Origin: Antrodiella citrinella
Lineage: Eukaryota > Basidiomycota > Agaricomycetes > Polyporales > Steccherinaceae
DNA: 23,994 nucleotides
Reading direction: 5' to 3'
Assembly (NCBI GenBank): GCA_004802725.1
Contig: SGPM01000386.1
Span: 1 to 23,994 of the forward strand
The notes under the pieces were generated by a model. It saw only the letters and a program-made list of their open reading frames with translations, was not told the origin of the DNA and searched no databases. The position numbers and the translations under genes were made by a program. This document shows positions 10,856 through 21,328 of the stretch, in pieces. How positions within the stretch are numbered: the stretch's first letter is position 1; each line of letters begins with the position of its first letter.

Positions 10856-13800
10856 ATGCCTTCCAACGCCTCAAACCCGAATCAAAACGCCACGGGGAGT
10901 GGCACACCAATTGCAAGCCCGAACACCCTCCCGTCACAAAATCATGGATCGGCGTTTGGATCGGCTTTTGGAGGAGAGGCTGAGGCCGTTCCGAAGGTCA
11001 AAAGGAAACGGAATAGAATGACTCTGTGCGTACTGCTACACTCAACGAGAGCCCAATGCAATATGTTCTGCTTTATTCTTCGTATTGACTGCACTGTTTG
11101 CATTGTGTAGGAGTTGCCAACGTTAGTACCGAAACGTGGTTTTGTTGTGTGCTTATCACCTGAGTTCATTTGTTGAATCCTTTCAGCATGTCATCAAAGA
11201 AAACAACAGGTACGGTTGTTTAGTTTGTCGCGTAAAATGATCTCGAAGTTGAATCGTCTATAGTGCGACAGGGAGCAACCTTGTCAAAGATGGTACGCCG
11301 CGAAGACGCGTTGCCACGCACTCCTCTGACCACCCAGAACCCTTTAGTGTTCACAGAGGCCTACCCGCAGAATGTACCTATGAACAGTCAAGTGAACTTT
11401 CACAGAAAACGTGAGTTTTGTTTCATGCATCGCGTTCCAATGTCGAAATTGACCGTGCGATATTAGGTTGCCATCCAACCTCAGTGACAGATTAGGACAG
11501 CTAGAAGCTGTTGTACAGGGCATACTCGGGGACCTTGACCCTGGTTCATTGGCAGGACTCGATGCATTGCTACACCTGATACAGAACAGCGATGCTGGTC
11601 CCAAGCAATCGCAACCTGGTAACCCCCAGGCTGGCGCGGTATCACGGCCCCCAGATCTTGCGCCGCCGGCGTTGGTGGTTGCACCTGCAACGGGAATACC
11701 TGGAGCCCCAGCTCCAGTTCTGGTAAGTTTTTGTGGTGACTTATGAGTGCGCCACAGATGAAACGTTTTCACAGATGCCCGGGAACCAGGGTTGGGCCTA
11801 TGTGCCTTCGCCACCTACTGTCGAAGCATTGCTTCCACAATTTCCCTCTCACGGCATTCGGACGTTCCTACTATCTCACTATTTTGATCGTTCTTCTGTT
11901 CACTGGATCTGGCCAATAGTACACCGACCCGTCTTTGACGGGTGTTACATGGCGTTTACGGCGGGACAGCCTCAATCGTTAGACTTTATGGCTTTACTAG
12001 CGATCGTATGTGCGTCAGCACTTCAGTTCCTCCCGGAAAGTCAGCAGGATGTAAGACTATCTTAGGCCTCCTTCTGCGAGTCAATGCTCAAGATTTTCAT
12101 GTTCCTTAGGCAGCCACTTTTGCTGAGTTCGCGTACGGTCGACATGTGCTTCAAAGACGGTTGTTTGATATAGCTCGCATGCTCCTAATTGCACCGCAGT
12201 TTATACCATACCCTTCTATTGAACGCATCCAGGGTCTAGCGCTGTTTTCCATCTACAATGAAGTAAGATAGATATCACGATATGATACACGTAACTAATG
12301 TTTCCATAGAACGAAGGCAATCTTGTGGAGTCGTACAACGCCGTTGGTACGCATCTTTAACCGCCTCATCCAAACCTTTCATTGACCGTATCCAGGTGTG
12401 GCTATCCGCATGGCACAAGCATGTAGGTGATCTGGTAACGCATTGGTAGTCTCAGTGCTCATGTGAAATAGTTGCCATGCACCGCGACGCTCTCACAGTG
12501 TGGCGAATGCGACCATACGAAGCGGAACAACGCAGAAGATTTTGGTGTATGTCTTTCCTACTCGGATGTATCCTTGACCAACCGCCGATGTTTGCTTGAC
12601 GCAGGGATTCTGTATTCACTCGATCGGTAATTGTTGGTAGCCCTGTATGCATCGTTTCAATTGACAACTCGTCCTCAGAATGCAAGGCGTAACTCTGCGG
12701 CGACCCTACATCATTTTTGACCAGGTACTACCCTTTTAGCGGTATGTACTCATGCGCGTGGACTGATCTCTGTTAGCATTGCGACGTCGCAGGCCCGATG
12801 AATTTGGACCAATCTCACCTTCTCGACGTCCCAAATCTAGCCAGTCTTCCGCCAACACAGCCCACTGAATACTGTGAGTTTTGTGCGCCCGGTATTGTGC
12901 TCCAACTCCCTGATAGCCACCTCTAGTATTCCAGATTGAGCAAATCAAGTGGTCCCAGATGATCGGCAAAATGTGGGACAGATGCTTTAGCATCAAGCTA
13001 CCAACGTACAGGATGATCATCGACATTGAGAAGGAGGTCCGGCAGTACGAGTCAGAGATTGCCCCACCTCTCAATGCGACGTTACAACCTGCAGGCGAAT
13101 CGCCCCCGTATCTGTCATTCCAGGCATGTATTCGCTCGACACATCAAGGGGGGTCAATGCTCATAGCCTTCGATAGCGCCAATACCTGACTCTGCAAGCG
13201 TCACATTTGAGAATAATCATCACTGTACGTAGCCGATCACCTTACCATTTATTTGATACTCATAGCATCTTGTAGAGGCCTTTCCTTTTTGCATTGCCTC
13301 AAACAGATGCTCTGCCTCCATCTCACAGGGAGTATCTGACTACGTTCTCTCGTCATGCCAGAACGGTTTGCATATATTATTGGTATGCCACTTACACTGT
13401 TATGCACACGGTGAAATTCTAATTTACTTTCCTTCAGCAAACAGCTCCTGTCGCTGTCGCATCTTATGCAAAAGCAATCGCAGAAAGCACATCTCCGCTG
13501 GACTTCGATGGCTCTACGAGTTTTCGATGCCGCAAGTGCGTATTACCACCCTGCTGTACAGCGGTAACCGTTACTGATTCGACCGCTCCAGTGACTCTTG
13601 CAGTGGCGGTTGTCATGGACTTCAGCGAACATAGCAAGGGGCTCGAGGTTTGGATCGTCCTTGCACGGGAAATCCTTCGTACGCTCGCATTCCAAAGTAC
13701 GACCGCAAACAACGCCTTCTGTGGAGTAGATGCTATCTGCAAACGGGTGCAGTCCATCATCGGGCAACGCTATCCGATGCCTAGTCTCGCCGACAGCGAC

Positions 13801-14007
13801 GCGCATACAACTCAACCGACATCAACGCCGCCGCCAACTCTGAGCGATCTTTTGGGGAAGCAGTTGGCGGATGATTCTGTATGGTCAACAATTGAGGCAA
13901 CCGTATTTGCCGGGAATTTACCTGGCCTTGAAGCGATGTGCGGCCCTATGTTGCCGCATGCGATGGACGATTTCTTGAGTAGTTGTCTGGCCGCACTTCG
14001 GAAGTGA
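10856..14007 (+). CDS. Zn2Cys6 fungal transcription factor with Fungal_trans domain
   Basis: Nineteen exons: 10856-11025, 11111-11121, 11187-11209, 11264-11292, 11348-11410, 11467-11722, 11775-12050, 12110-12262, 12310-12346, 12396-12422, 12472-12546, 12605-12626, 12679-12724, 12777-12873, 12927-13123, 13177-13224, 13276-13382, 13438-13535, 13592-14007; 716 residues. A basic stretch (KVKRKRNR) precedes the zinc cluster, with Cys at 59, 62, 69, 75, 78 and 87 (CX2CX6CX5CX2CX8C). A leucine-rich segment follows (LSDRLGQLEAVVQGIL), as in dimerising family members. From about residue 185 comes the Fungal_trans region: FLLSHYFDRSSVHWIWPIVH, AEQRRRFWWILYSLDR and GVTLRRPYIIFDQ. It should be a nuclear DNA-binding regulator; its targets are unknown. 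The start is the first in-frame ATG. The intron at 13124-13176 is GC-AG. Joins around 13276-13437 are less certain. The gene converges on DPH1, 65 bp between stops. Confidence 0.85.
13124..13176 (+). other. GC-AG intron in the Zn2Cys6 factor gene (53 bp)
   Basis: The exon ends CAG, the intron starts GCATGT (a GTATGT-like donor with GC) and ends CGATAG. Phase 0 on both sides joins PPYLSFQ to RQYLTLQASHLRIIIT, which leads into RPFL as Fungal_trans proteins do. Reading through the intron meets a stop within about 20 codons. Confidence 0.65.
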
Positions 14008-14072
14008 CATCATACATACTGTTTTATCTTGTCACGAGTTACACTAGGGGTACAATTTGTGTAATCATTGGA

Positions 14073-15836
14073 CTATGGATACAATGCTTTGGATCTCGCT
14101 ATCGCCCATGGAGTTCCAGCTGTGTAGAAGTCCATGGGGTATACACTCTCCTTCCGCTTATCTGGAGTGTCACCATCGTGTATCCAACCAACAGCCTTGC
14201 CTGTAGCTACCGCAGTCTCGTACGGGCTCAATAGCGGCTTGTCGAACGCGTAACCCCAGTCAATGGACAACCGAGGACACGACGTCTGGACAAATGTTGA
14301 GATGTGGGGATTGAATAACGCAAGCTTTGCTGGTGAAAGTTCGGAAAGGAGGATAGGCATGAATGGAATATTGGTCTTGGCGGAAGTCAATTGGTGTGTG
14401 ATTGCTTGTAGCTGCCTGAAGCTCCCTTGTCTTCCTAACGTTCCGAGGATGACGCCCCATAACGGTGCTTCGCCCTTGAGTAGTGTCGCGTCGGGAGAAG
14501 GAGTGAGGTCATCGATGCTCCGTTTAGCCGCGGTGACCGCATCGTTACGGATAGAACGCATCTCGCTATGATTGTATCGTTCGCGTGTGAGCTTCTTGGA
14601 GTACGGGTCGTATCGGAATGCGGGGATTGAAGGATTCGCAATCATGATAGACTCTAAATGAAATCGTCCGTCGCCGAGGTAGCTACACGTGAGGAATATG
14701 AGTAACAAGTATAGCATGGAAACACAAAATTGAACGTACAGAAGTGCATCTACGTCGCTCAACTGTGGTGCTGTACACCCTAGGATTTCACCCGGTGACA
14801 ATGGCTTCGATTGCGGTATAATGGCATCGTATCTCCCCGTCCAGAGATTTTCGGGATGTGGAGTAGATAGGTCCTGCACGCTATCCTTCGATTCTCCGCC
14901 CTCTAGGAGACCAGCTGGACCAGAGGGATGCCGCGGATCGGAATATTCTGTTGTCAGGTTGTCTTTTAGACGAGACAGGGCCGCGACAAACTGTATCGTG
15001 GATACCAATGCGAGACGAGTAGGTTCAGACGAAGATGACGTTTTCTCCAGCGAATCCTCGCCGTCGCCTGTTGTGGACGGGCCCTCTATCCGCAAATGCC
15101 GACCTTTCCCTAGACGTTCTCCGGCCGGTATCTGACTCTCCGTCTCTTCTGACAACAACAAACTCTCTCGAAACTGCTGGCGATCATCTGGGAAATTCAT
15201 CCGGACCGTCTGCAGCAGGTGGGACGAGTCAATAGCGATCTCTACGAAGACATACAGAGTCTTGATTGTTGTTTGATCTATAGGAACTGCAGGGCATGAT
15301 GAGAGGTTTGGTCATGAGCCAGGGTAATAAGAGGTGCCTACCAAGACAACTATGACCGTAATGAACCAGCATATCGCACCCCAAAGCCACAGCCGTGTAA
15401 TCATCTATACAGCATGCACCGTAAGTGACATCACCCATGATAGTCGTTGTAGCGGGCGTAAATCTGTTCATGAGATTCAGGTACATAGCCTCATATCTCA
15501 AGAATTCATTACTCACTGTTCTATGATATCTGCGATGGTGCAGGCAAACATTTGAAGACCTTCTGGCATCTGCAGGGCTACCATCCGCGAGTTGTTCTTC
15601 CGTACATGCCAGATCGTCTTGTGTACTTCGAAAGAGTAATTGGATGGCAGGGCACTCATAGCCGTATTAAGTCGCGCATCGCTCAGGATCTCTTGAGGAA
15701 TTTGGTTGGCAACAGCAGGGTTGTAGGATCGTTTCGAAGGCGTAGCGGATTTCGTGCCAACAAATCTTTTACGAGGTTTCGACGCACTCGAGGATGATGG
15801 GACCTTCGCGTTACTGGCCGGATCCATGTGTGGCAT
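14073..15836 (-). CDS. DPH1: diphthamide biosynthesis protein Dph1
   Basis: Exons 15836-15517, 15463-15342, 15286-14740 and 14682-14073; 532 residues. Dph1, with Dph2, uses an unusual radical-SAM [4Fe-4S] cluster to move the 3-amino-3-carboxypropyl group of S-adenosylmethionine onto a histidine of elongation factor 2, the first step of diphthamide synthesis in the cytosol. Family marks are KPRKRFVG near the start, [19 protein letters not shown], then [39 protein letters not shown] and [13 protein letters not shown]. Three cluster cysteines are visible, at about 124, 146 and 465. A Ser/Gly/Glu-rich insertion lies at about residues 190-220. The frame stays open upstream to an ATG at 15998, but that extension is unlike the family, so I chose 15836 (15827 is also possible). 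The third intron (57 bp) is a multiple of three with no stop. Confidence 0.92.
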
Positions 15837-16042
15837 AATAGTAGATAGGATAGGAGACAACGAGATGGTGTCCGTCGAGGTGTTCAGTAGGGAACTGCGA
15901 GGAAAGCACTCAGGCTCGAGAAGGAGGATCTCGAGATCTAATCTAGAGTTTATTGCCACGTGCGGTCTCGATCGTACGAGGTGTTTCAGGGATTTCATTC
16001 AACTCTCCAGCTCGCCAGCTCGAGGCGACTCGTAAGTGAGAC

Positions 16043-16051
16043 TGCCCAGTC
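16043..16051 (+). repeat. left 9-bp target-site duplication (TGCCCAGTC)
   Basis: This exact nonamer recurs in direct orientation at 16575-16583, just outside the two ends of the inverted repeat. That is the expected scar of a DNA transposon insertion. Confidence 0.7.
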
Positions 16052-16053
16052 AA

Positions 16054-16173
16054 ACTCCTACCCATCGCTGCTGGAGGTAGAAGGGGAAGAGGACATGCGG
16101 ATTATGTAGATTATATTCAATCTGTTCTATGCGAATTACCTAAGCTTCGCGCACATGATCCCCCCTTCCCAAC
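16054..16173 (+). repeat. left terminal inverted repeat arm
   Basis: The arm begins ACTCCTACCC and ends with a C-rich block ending CCTTCCCAAC. It pairs with the right arm at 16441-16570 in reverse complement, strongly in the outer 44 bp and inner 22 bp and weakly between. Confidence 0.85.
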
Positions 16174-16440
16174 TCGTAAGATCCAAGGAAAGAATGTATC
16201 CCAGCGAAATATGGTTGTGGCAGGAAGACAAGATGCCGCAACACTGGACACTAGAATGTACGCAGGCTAGTGGCGAGATACGAGGAGGAGCTTGCGAACC
16301 GGGCATGGCTGGAGGAGTCTTCCACCCCGTGTCCGAGTTGTCGCGTGCCAGTGGAAAAGTTTCATGGCTGCAACCACGTACGTGCGCTCGCTTGTGGATT
16401 GAGAGAAGGAAGCTGACCTTGCAGGGAGGTAGTTGGGGAA

Positions 16441-16570
16441 GTTGGGAAGGGGGGATCATGTGTGCGGCTTAATTGGGAAACATTTCTTTTTTATTATATC
16501 GCATAACATATAACACGCGTAATTAACATGTCCTCTTCCCCTTCTACCTCCCGCAGCGGTGGGTAGGAGT
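16441..16570 (-). repeat. right terminal inverted repeat arm
   Basis: This is the reverse-complement partner of 16054-16173. It is about 10 bp longer than the left arm because of an A/T-rich spacer between the two conserved blocks. It carries a short open frame (16528-16566, 12 codons plus stop) pointing toward NCR1. Confidence 0.85.
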
Positions 16571-16574
16571 CTGC

Positions 16575-16583
16575 TGCCCAGTC
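16575..16583 (+). repeat. right 9-bp target-site duplication (TGCCCAGTC)
   Basis: It is identical to 16043-16051 and in the same orientation, lying four bases outside the last paired base of the right inverted repeat. Confidence 0.7.
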
Positions 16584-16661
16584 CTCCTTCGTCGTCGTTC
16601 CACTGACTTCGCGACGTGTCGTATAGGTTGCAGTATACGCTCAAAACTTTTCGAGGCCGCC

Positions 16662-19600
16662 ATGGCTTCAGATACGCTGGCCATGACGAGTACAAGACAC
16701 AGTCTTCAGGCGAGGGAGGGTCATTGCGCTATGCGGGGTTCATGTGGAAAGAAGACGTTTTTTGGGCTAGAACTGCCTTGTCCAAACGATGACTTGGCAT
16801 CTGAGGTGAGTCACTATGTCTATGCTGCTAATACTCAGCTGACGCTGTACTCAGGATAACATTGACCGCGACCTCCTCGTCTCCCTGTGTGGGCCAGAAT
16901 ATGCCGAAGGTCCTACGTGTTGTGCGAAGACACAGATAGAGAATCTAGGAGAGAACCTCGCTCGAGCAGAAGGCCTCGTATCTGCGTGCCCGGCGTGTCG
17001 GAATAATTTCCGTGAATTCTGGTGCACGTTCACATGTTCACCAAACCAAGCTACCTTCCTCAATGTCACATCAACTCAAGAAACGACGTCAGGAGAGACT
17101 GCGGTGCAATCTGTCGATTTCCATGTCTCCAAGGAGTTTGGAGAGGGCTTCTATAATAGTTGCAAATCTGTTCAAATGGGTGCCACCAACGCCTATGCCA
17201 TGGACCTGATTGGCGGTGGAGCCAAGAACTATTCCAACTTCTTCAAGTTCATGGGAGACGAGAAAGACATGGGTAGCCCGTTCCAGATTGACTTCCCGTT
17301 GTTGCCACCCTCGGAGATGACACCTCTTGCCAGACAGGCGAGGAACTGCTACGACGATGACCTAGGAAGCCGCTGCACTTGCATCGATTGTCCTGACATT
17401 TGTCCAAGCTTACCGCCGGTCGCTGCGCCTGGCACAGAGCCAACGTGTCACGTGGGTTTATTTTCTTGCCTTACATTCGTCCTTGTATTGGTATATTCTC
17501 TAGCGTTGGCCTCGTTCCTAGCTGGCTATATCACTCAACTTACCCTGCGGAAACGTCGCGAGAGATCATACGAACGGGTCGCGCTGTCAACAGACGGCGC
17601 ATCGGAGAGCCACATGTCCCCTCGGATACACACTCGTGGTTTGGTGGGCGCGTCCTCGTTGGCACAACATTATGACGGTGCTGAATCGACTGGTACTCAG
17701 TCAGAAACACGAAATCTTGGCCGCGGAGCGTCACTATTGGACCCTATCGACACCGTGCAGCCTCGCCAATACCGACTCAATACCGCGCTACGGCGTGTCT
17801 TCTACAAACTTGGTCTCATCTGCGCTACGTCTCCGTGGCTGACGTTCGCAGTTGTGTTCGCTGTGGTCGGACTCCTCAATCTGGGATGGAAATGGTTTTC
17901 AGTGGAAACCGACCCTGTTCGCCTCTGGGTTTCTCCAGACTCAGAGAGCAAGCTACAGAAGGACTATTTCGATGAACATTTTGGACCATTTTATCGGCCG
18001 GAACAGATCTTCGTCACCTCCTTGGTGCCGTCTGCAGGCACCACAGACGCAGAACCACATATTCTGTCGTGGAACAGCCTGAAATACTGGATGGATGTAG
18101 AGGAAACGATCCGTGGCCTCCAGTCGTCACCTCATGGATACACACTGGAGGATGTCTGTTTCAAGCCACAAGGGCCAGATGGCTACTGTGTCGTCCAATC
18201 GGTTGGCGCATGGTTTGGGAATGACCTCGGAGACTGGGACTCGGAAACGTGGCAGGATCAGCTTCTCCATTGTGCTACCTCCCCGGGATCCGTCGAATGC
18301 CTTCCAGACTTCCAACAGCCCTTGGGTCCAGAATACGTTCTTGGCGGTATCCCAAGAGAGGCAGACGGGTCGATGCGCATACTAGACTCCAAGGCTCTTG
18401 TCATCAACATTGTCGTATCAGACTCTCTGGACAAGGACATTCAAGCCAGAGCGTTGGAATGGGAGACGACTCTCAAAGACTATCTACTGCAGCTCAGTGC
18501 AAAGATCGGATACGAGGCTGGTTTGTCGATATCATGGTCCACTGGTGTATCTCTGGAGGAAGAGATTAACAAGAGTACAAACATGGACATCAAGATCGTT
18601 GTTCTCTCGTATATCGCCATGTTCTTCTACGTGGCTCTTACATTAGGCAATGGGTCTACCGTCGGCAATGAGGAGGAAGGGATCGTCTCGTCGCTTTCCA
18701 GATGGGCTCGTAACTTCCCCAAGCACTTCAAGTCTGGCGGCTTGCTATCGTCCGATCTCTCCATCGACTCTCGCAGTAACCCTACATGGTTCCCCCGCCT
18801 CCCACGCAAGCTGTTTGTAGGTTCCAAGTTCGCATTGGGTCTATTTGGCATCGCACTAGTGATCCTATCCGTCTCATCCTCCGTCGGATTGTTCTCCATG
18901 ATGGGTGTCAAGGTGACACTCATTATTGCTGAGGTCATCCCATTCCTCGTCTTGGCCGTCGGGGTTGACAATGTCTTCATCCTTGTACACGAACTGGATC
19001 GTCAGAACCTCCTTCACGGTCCAAATGCTTCTGCCGCGCCAAACTTCGGGTTCACAACACCCATGTCACCGACCAGAAGTCGATCTCAGTTCGACCCCAG
19101 CCAATCCAACGAAGATTCTGTCGATGCGGCATCTATGCCCTTGTACTTGTCGCCTGAAGAGCGTGTGGCGAGGACTTTGGCAAAGATGGGACCATCGATA
19201 TTGCTCAGTTCTGTCACGGAGGTCGTCGCGTTCGCTTTGGGAGCATTAGTGCCAATGCCTGCTGTCCGGAATTTTGCCCTCTATGCTGCCGGTAGTGTGC
19301 TCCTGAACGCGGTCTTGCAAGTCACAGTGCTAGTCAGTGCATTGGTACTGGACCTTCGGAGAATTGAGGTAATTTGACTCATTCTTATTCAGAAACTTGT
19401 TATTCACATGTTCTGTTATAGGCCAGTCGCGTGGACTGCTTCCCTTGTGTCAGGTTGCCATCCCGCATTGCGCTACTGGACCCACCACCTTCTGGCAGTG
19501 GTCTTGGTACAATAGCCAAATTCATTCGCCGTCATTACGCACCGTTCTTGCTCAAGCCGCAAGTTAAAGCTGGTGTCTTGTTCTTCTTTACCGGTCTGCT

Positions 19601-21174
19601 TGCAGCTAACATCATCTCAATTCAACACATCAAATTAGGACTCGGCGAGTTTTAATTCTTCCACATTTCTGTCATTGAGCTTATGTATTCCTCAGATCAA
19701 CGACTCGCCTTACCATCCGAGTCATATCTTATTCCGTACTTCGACAGTCTCGATGACCTCCTTGAGGTTGGACCGCCAGTGTACTTCGTGGCCCGAGACG
19801 TCGAGATCACAGAGCGGCCAGCTCAACAGGCTCTGTGTGGCCGATTCACAACATGCCAAGACTTCTCCGTCGCCAACTCCCTCGAGGCTGAACGCAAGAG
19901 ACCAGAGTCTTCATTCATCTCTCAGCCAACTGCATCTTGGATAGACGACTTCCTCAAATGGCTCGATCCCGAGCAGTCAAGGTGCTGCCGTGTACGCAGG
20001 AGAGATCCCAGCGTGTTTTGCGGGTCCAGAGAATCTCCCAGGGTTTGCAAGGCGTGCTTTGAGGATAGGGATCCTCCGTACAACATTACGATGAACGGTC
20101 TGCCTGAGGGCGAAGAATTTATGATGTATCTACGGCAATGGCTCGTTTCTCCTACAGACGAGTCGTGTCCGTTGGGCGGCGCAGCATCTTACGGTGCCGC
20201 GCTATCTCTCGCCCCATCTGGCGACTCCGTAGTGGCATCACACTTCCGCACTTCCCACTCACCATTGAAATCTCAAGACGACTTCATCAACTCTTTCCAT
20301 GCGGCTCATCGCATCGCTGATGAAATCTCCGCAGAGACTGGCACAGACGTTTTCCCATACTCACTTCACTACGTTTTCTTCGATCAATACGCCCACATTG
20401 TCGCGATCACCCAGCAAATTCTCGGATTGGGTCTTGCCGCTGTGCTGATCGTCACCGCCCTTATGCTCGGATCCTGGAGAACAGGAACCATTGTGACCTC
20501 CACCGTAGCCTTGACAGTGTTGACGGTTATGGGGGTGATGGGAATTTGGGGCATCAGCCTCAACGCTATCAGCTTAGTCAATCTGGTCATATCGCTTGGA
20601 ATCGCTGTAGAATTCTGTGCGCATGTCGCGCGGGCGTTCATGAGTGCTGGCTCTGGTCTACCAAACGATCATCCTGCTGGGCAGAAGGAAAGAGATGAGC
20701 GCATGTGGACCGCCCTCGTGGACGTTGGACCTTCTGTGCGTATTCTTGTTCCTCACAAGAGGTCCATTCTTAACGTTTTGCTCCAGGTCTTATCAGGCAT
20801 TACGTTCACAAAGCTTATTGGTATGTGCGTGCTTGCACTAACGCGCTCCAAGATCTTGGAGGTAGGCTTTCACCTGGATATATTATAGTGACGAAAGAAC
20901 TCATTTCAATATCTTCTAGGTATACTACTTCAGGATGTGGTTCACGTTGATAATTTCCGGAGCGTTGCACGGACTGGTTCTTCTGCCAGTCATTCTGAGC
21001 TTTGCTGGAGGACCCGGTTTCCCGTTGCAAGAAGCTGATGAGGAGTGGATGTCACACGCAATAAGGACTGATTATGAATACACGTGAGTACCCACCATGC
21101 TCGCCTGAAAGCTATACTTACTCATGGCATCCAGGCCATTCCTTGCGGATGATGACTCTACGACCAGCGATTGA
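16662..21174 (+). CDS. NCR1: NPC1/Ncr1-type intracellular sterol transporter
   Basis: Exons 16662-16805, 16855-19368, 19422-19644, 19696-20735, 20787-20861, 20920-21083 and 21135-21174; 1399 residues. The family moves sterols from the vacuole/lysosome lumen into its membrane. The Cys-rich N-terminal sterol-binding domain starts at HCAMRGSCG and has CPACRNNFREFWCTFTCSPN and CTCIDCPDICP. A membrane segment follows (LFSCLTFVLVLVYSLALASF), then a second at about 380 leading to TDPVRLWVSPDS. The sterol-sensing domain spans about 700-886, with IAEVIPFLVLAVGVDNVFIL. The second luminal region starts LGLDQRLALPSESYLIPYF, and the last membrane block (about 1194-1275) has GIAVEFCAHVARAF. The third intron (19645-19695) is GC-AG. 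The start has an ideal GCCGCCATGG context, but no hydrophobic signal peptide precedes the Cys-rich domain, which is unusual. The 3' end converges on the RNPS1-like gene. Confidence 0.92.
19645..19695 (+). other. NCR1: GC-AG intron 3 of NCR1 (51 bp)
   Basis: The intron begins GCGAGT after CTCG and ends CCTCAG. The phase-1 join makes LGLDQRLALPSESY, matching the GLDQ-x-L-x-P pattern seen in NPC1 proteins at this point. The GT four bases later gives the wrong frame with this acceptor. I consider this the best supported of the three GC-AG introns. Confidence 0.8.
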
Positions 21175-21276
21175 GCTCGAGGATATACGTCACTCGTAAT
21201 ATGTATAATAGCGTGCTCGGTGGATACGCACATTTACAGCTAATTTTTTGATATGGAACATGGTTGTGTACGGAAG

Positions 21277-21282
21277 AATAAA
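21277..21282 (+). terminator. possible NCR1 polyadenylation signal AATAAA
   Basis: A canonical hexamer lies 103 bp after the NCR1 stop codon and just before the convergent gene's stop. Fungal poly(A) signals are loose, so this is only suggestive. Confidence 0.4.
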
Positions 21283-21328
21283 AGCTTAGAGAGCAACGAC
21301 AGGACAAGAAAATACACCAAACAGTATC

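Larger units (their letters stand above)
16052..16574. mobile_element. 523-bp MITE-like non-autonomous DNA transposon with long inverted repeats
   Basis: The two ends are long, imperfect inverted repeats. The outer blocks, 16054-16097 and 16527-16570, match in 42 of 44 positions when one is reverse-complemented. The inner blocks, 16152-16173 and 16441-16462, are a perfect 22-bp match. The sequence between the blocks in each arm is AT-rich and diverged. About 267 bp of unique sequence lies in the centre and encodes no transposase. A 9-bp direct repeat flanks the element, a length typical of Mutator-like (MULE) insertions; hAT elements usually give 8 bp. The outermost 2-4 bases of the arms do not pair, so exact ends are uncertain by a few bases. 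The superfamily call is inference. Confidence 0.8.
15837..16661. promoter_or_regulatory. divergent DPH1/NCR1 promoter region interrupted by a MITE-like element
   Basis: The gap between the DPH1 and NCR1 start codons is 825 bp. Taking out the inverted-repeat element and one copy of its target duplication leaves about 293 bp, a normal size for a shared fungal promoter. A GTAAGT donor-like site on the plus strand lies at 16032. No coding frame is convincing. Any regulation shared by the two genes must work across, or has been altered by, the insertion. Confidence 0.5.

Noticed and set aside
11291..11400. Read-through of the zinc-cluster exon into WYAAKTRCHALL
   Set aside because: It would destroy the fifth zinc ligand. 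Removing the 55-bp intron gives QRCVHRGLPAEC, the correct cluster ending.
15837..15998. DPH1 start at 15998
   Set aside because: The added 54 residues are unlike Dph1 N-termini and run toward the promoter. The ATG at 15836 gives a normal start before KPRKRFVG. Not excluded.
16136..16472. Opposed open frames of about 105 codons, both starting MIPPSQL
   Set aside because: They are mirror images created by the inverted-repeat arms of the MITE-like element and are not proteins. This coincidence first revealed the repeat.
17104..19377. NCR1 starting at the Met at 17104
   Set aside because: The frame is open upstream to 16855 with conserved Cys-rich NPC1 N-terminal sequence and an upstream exon.
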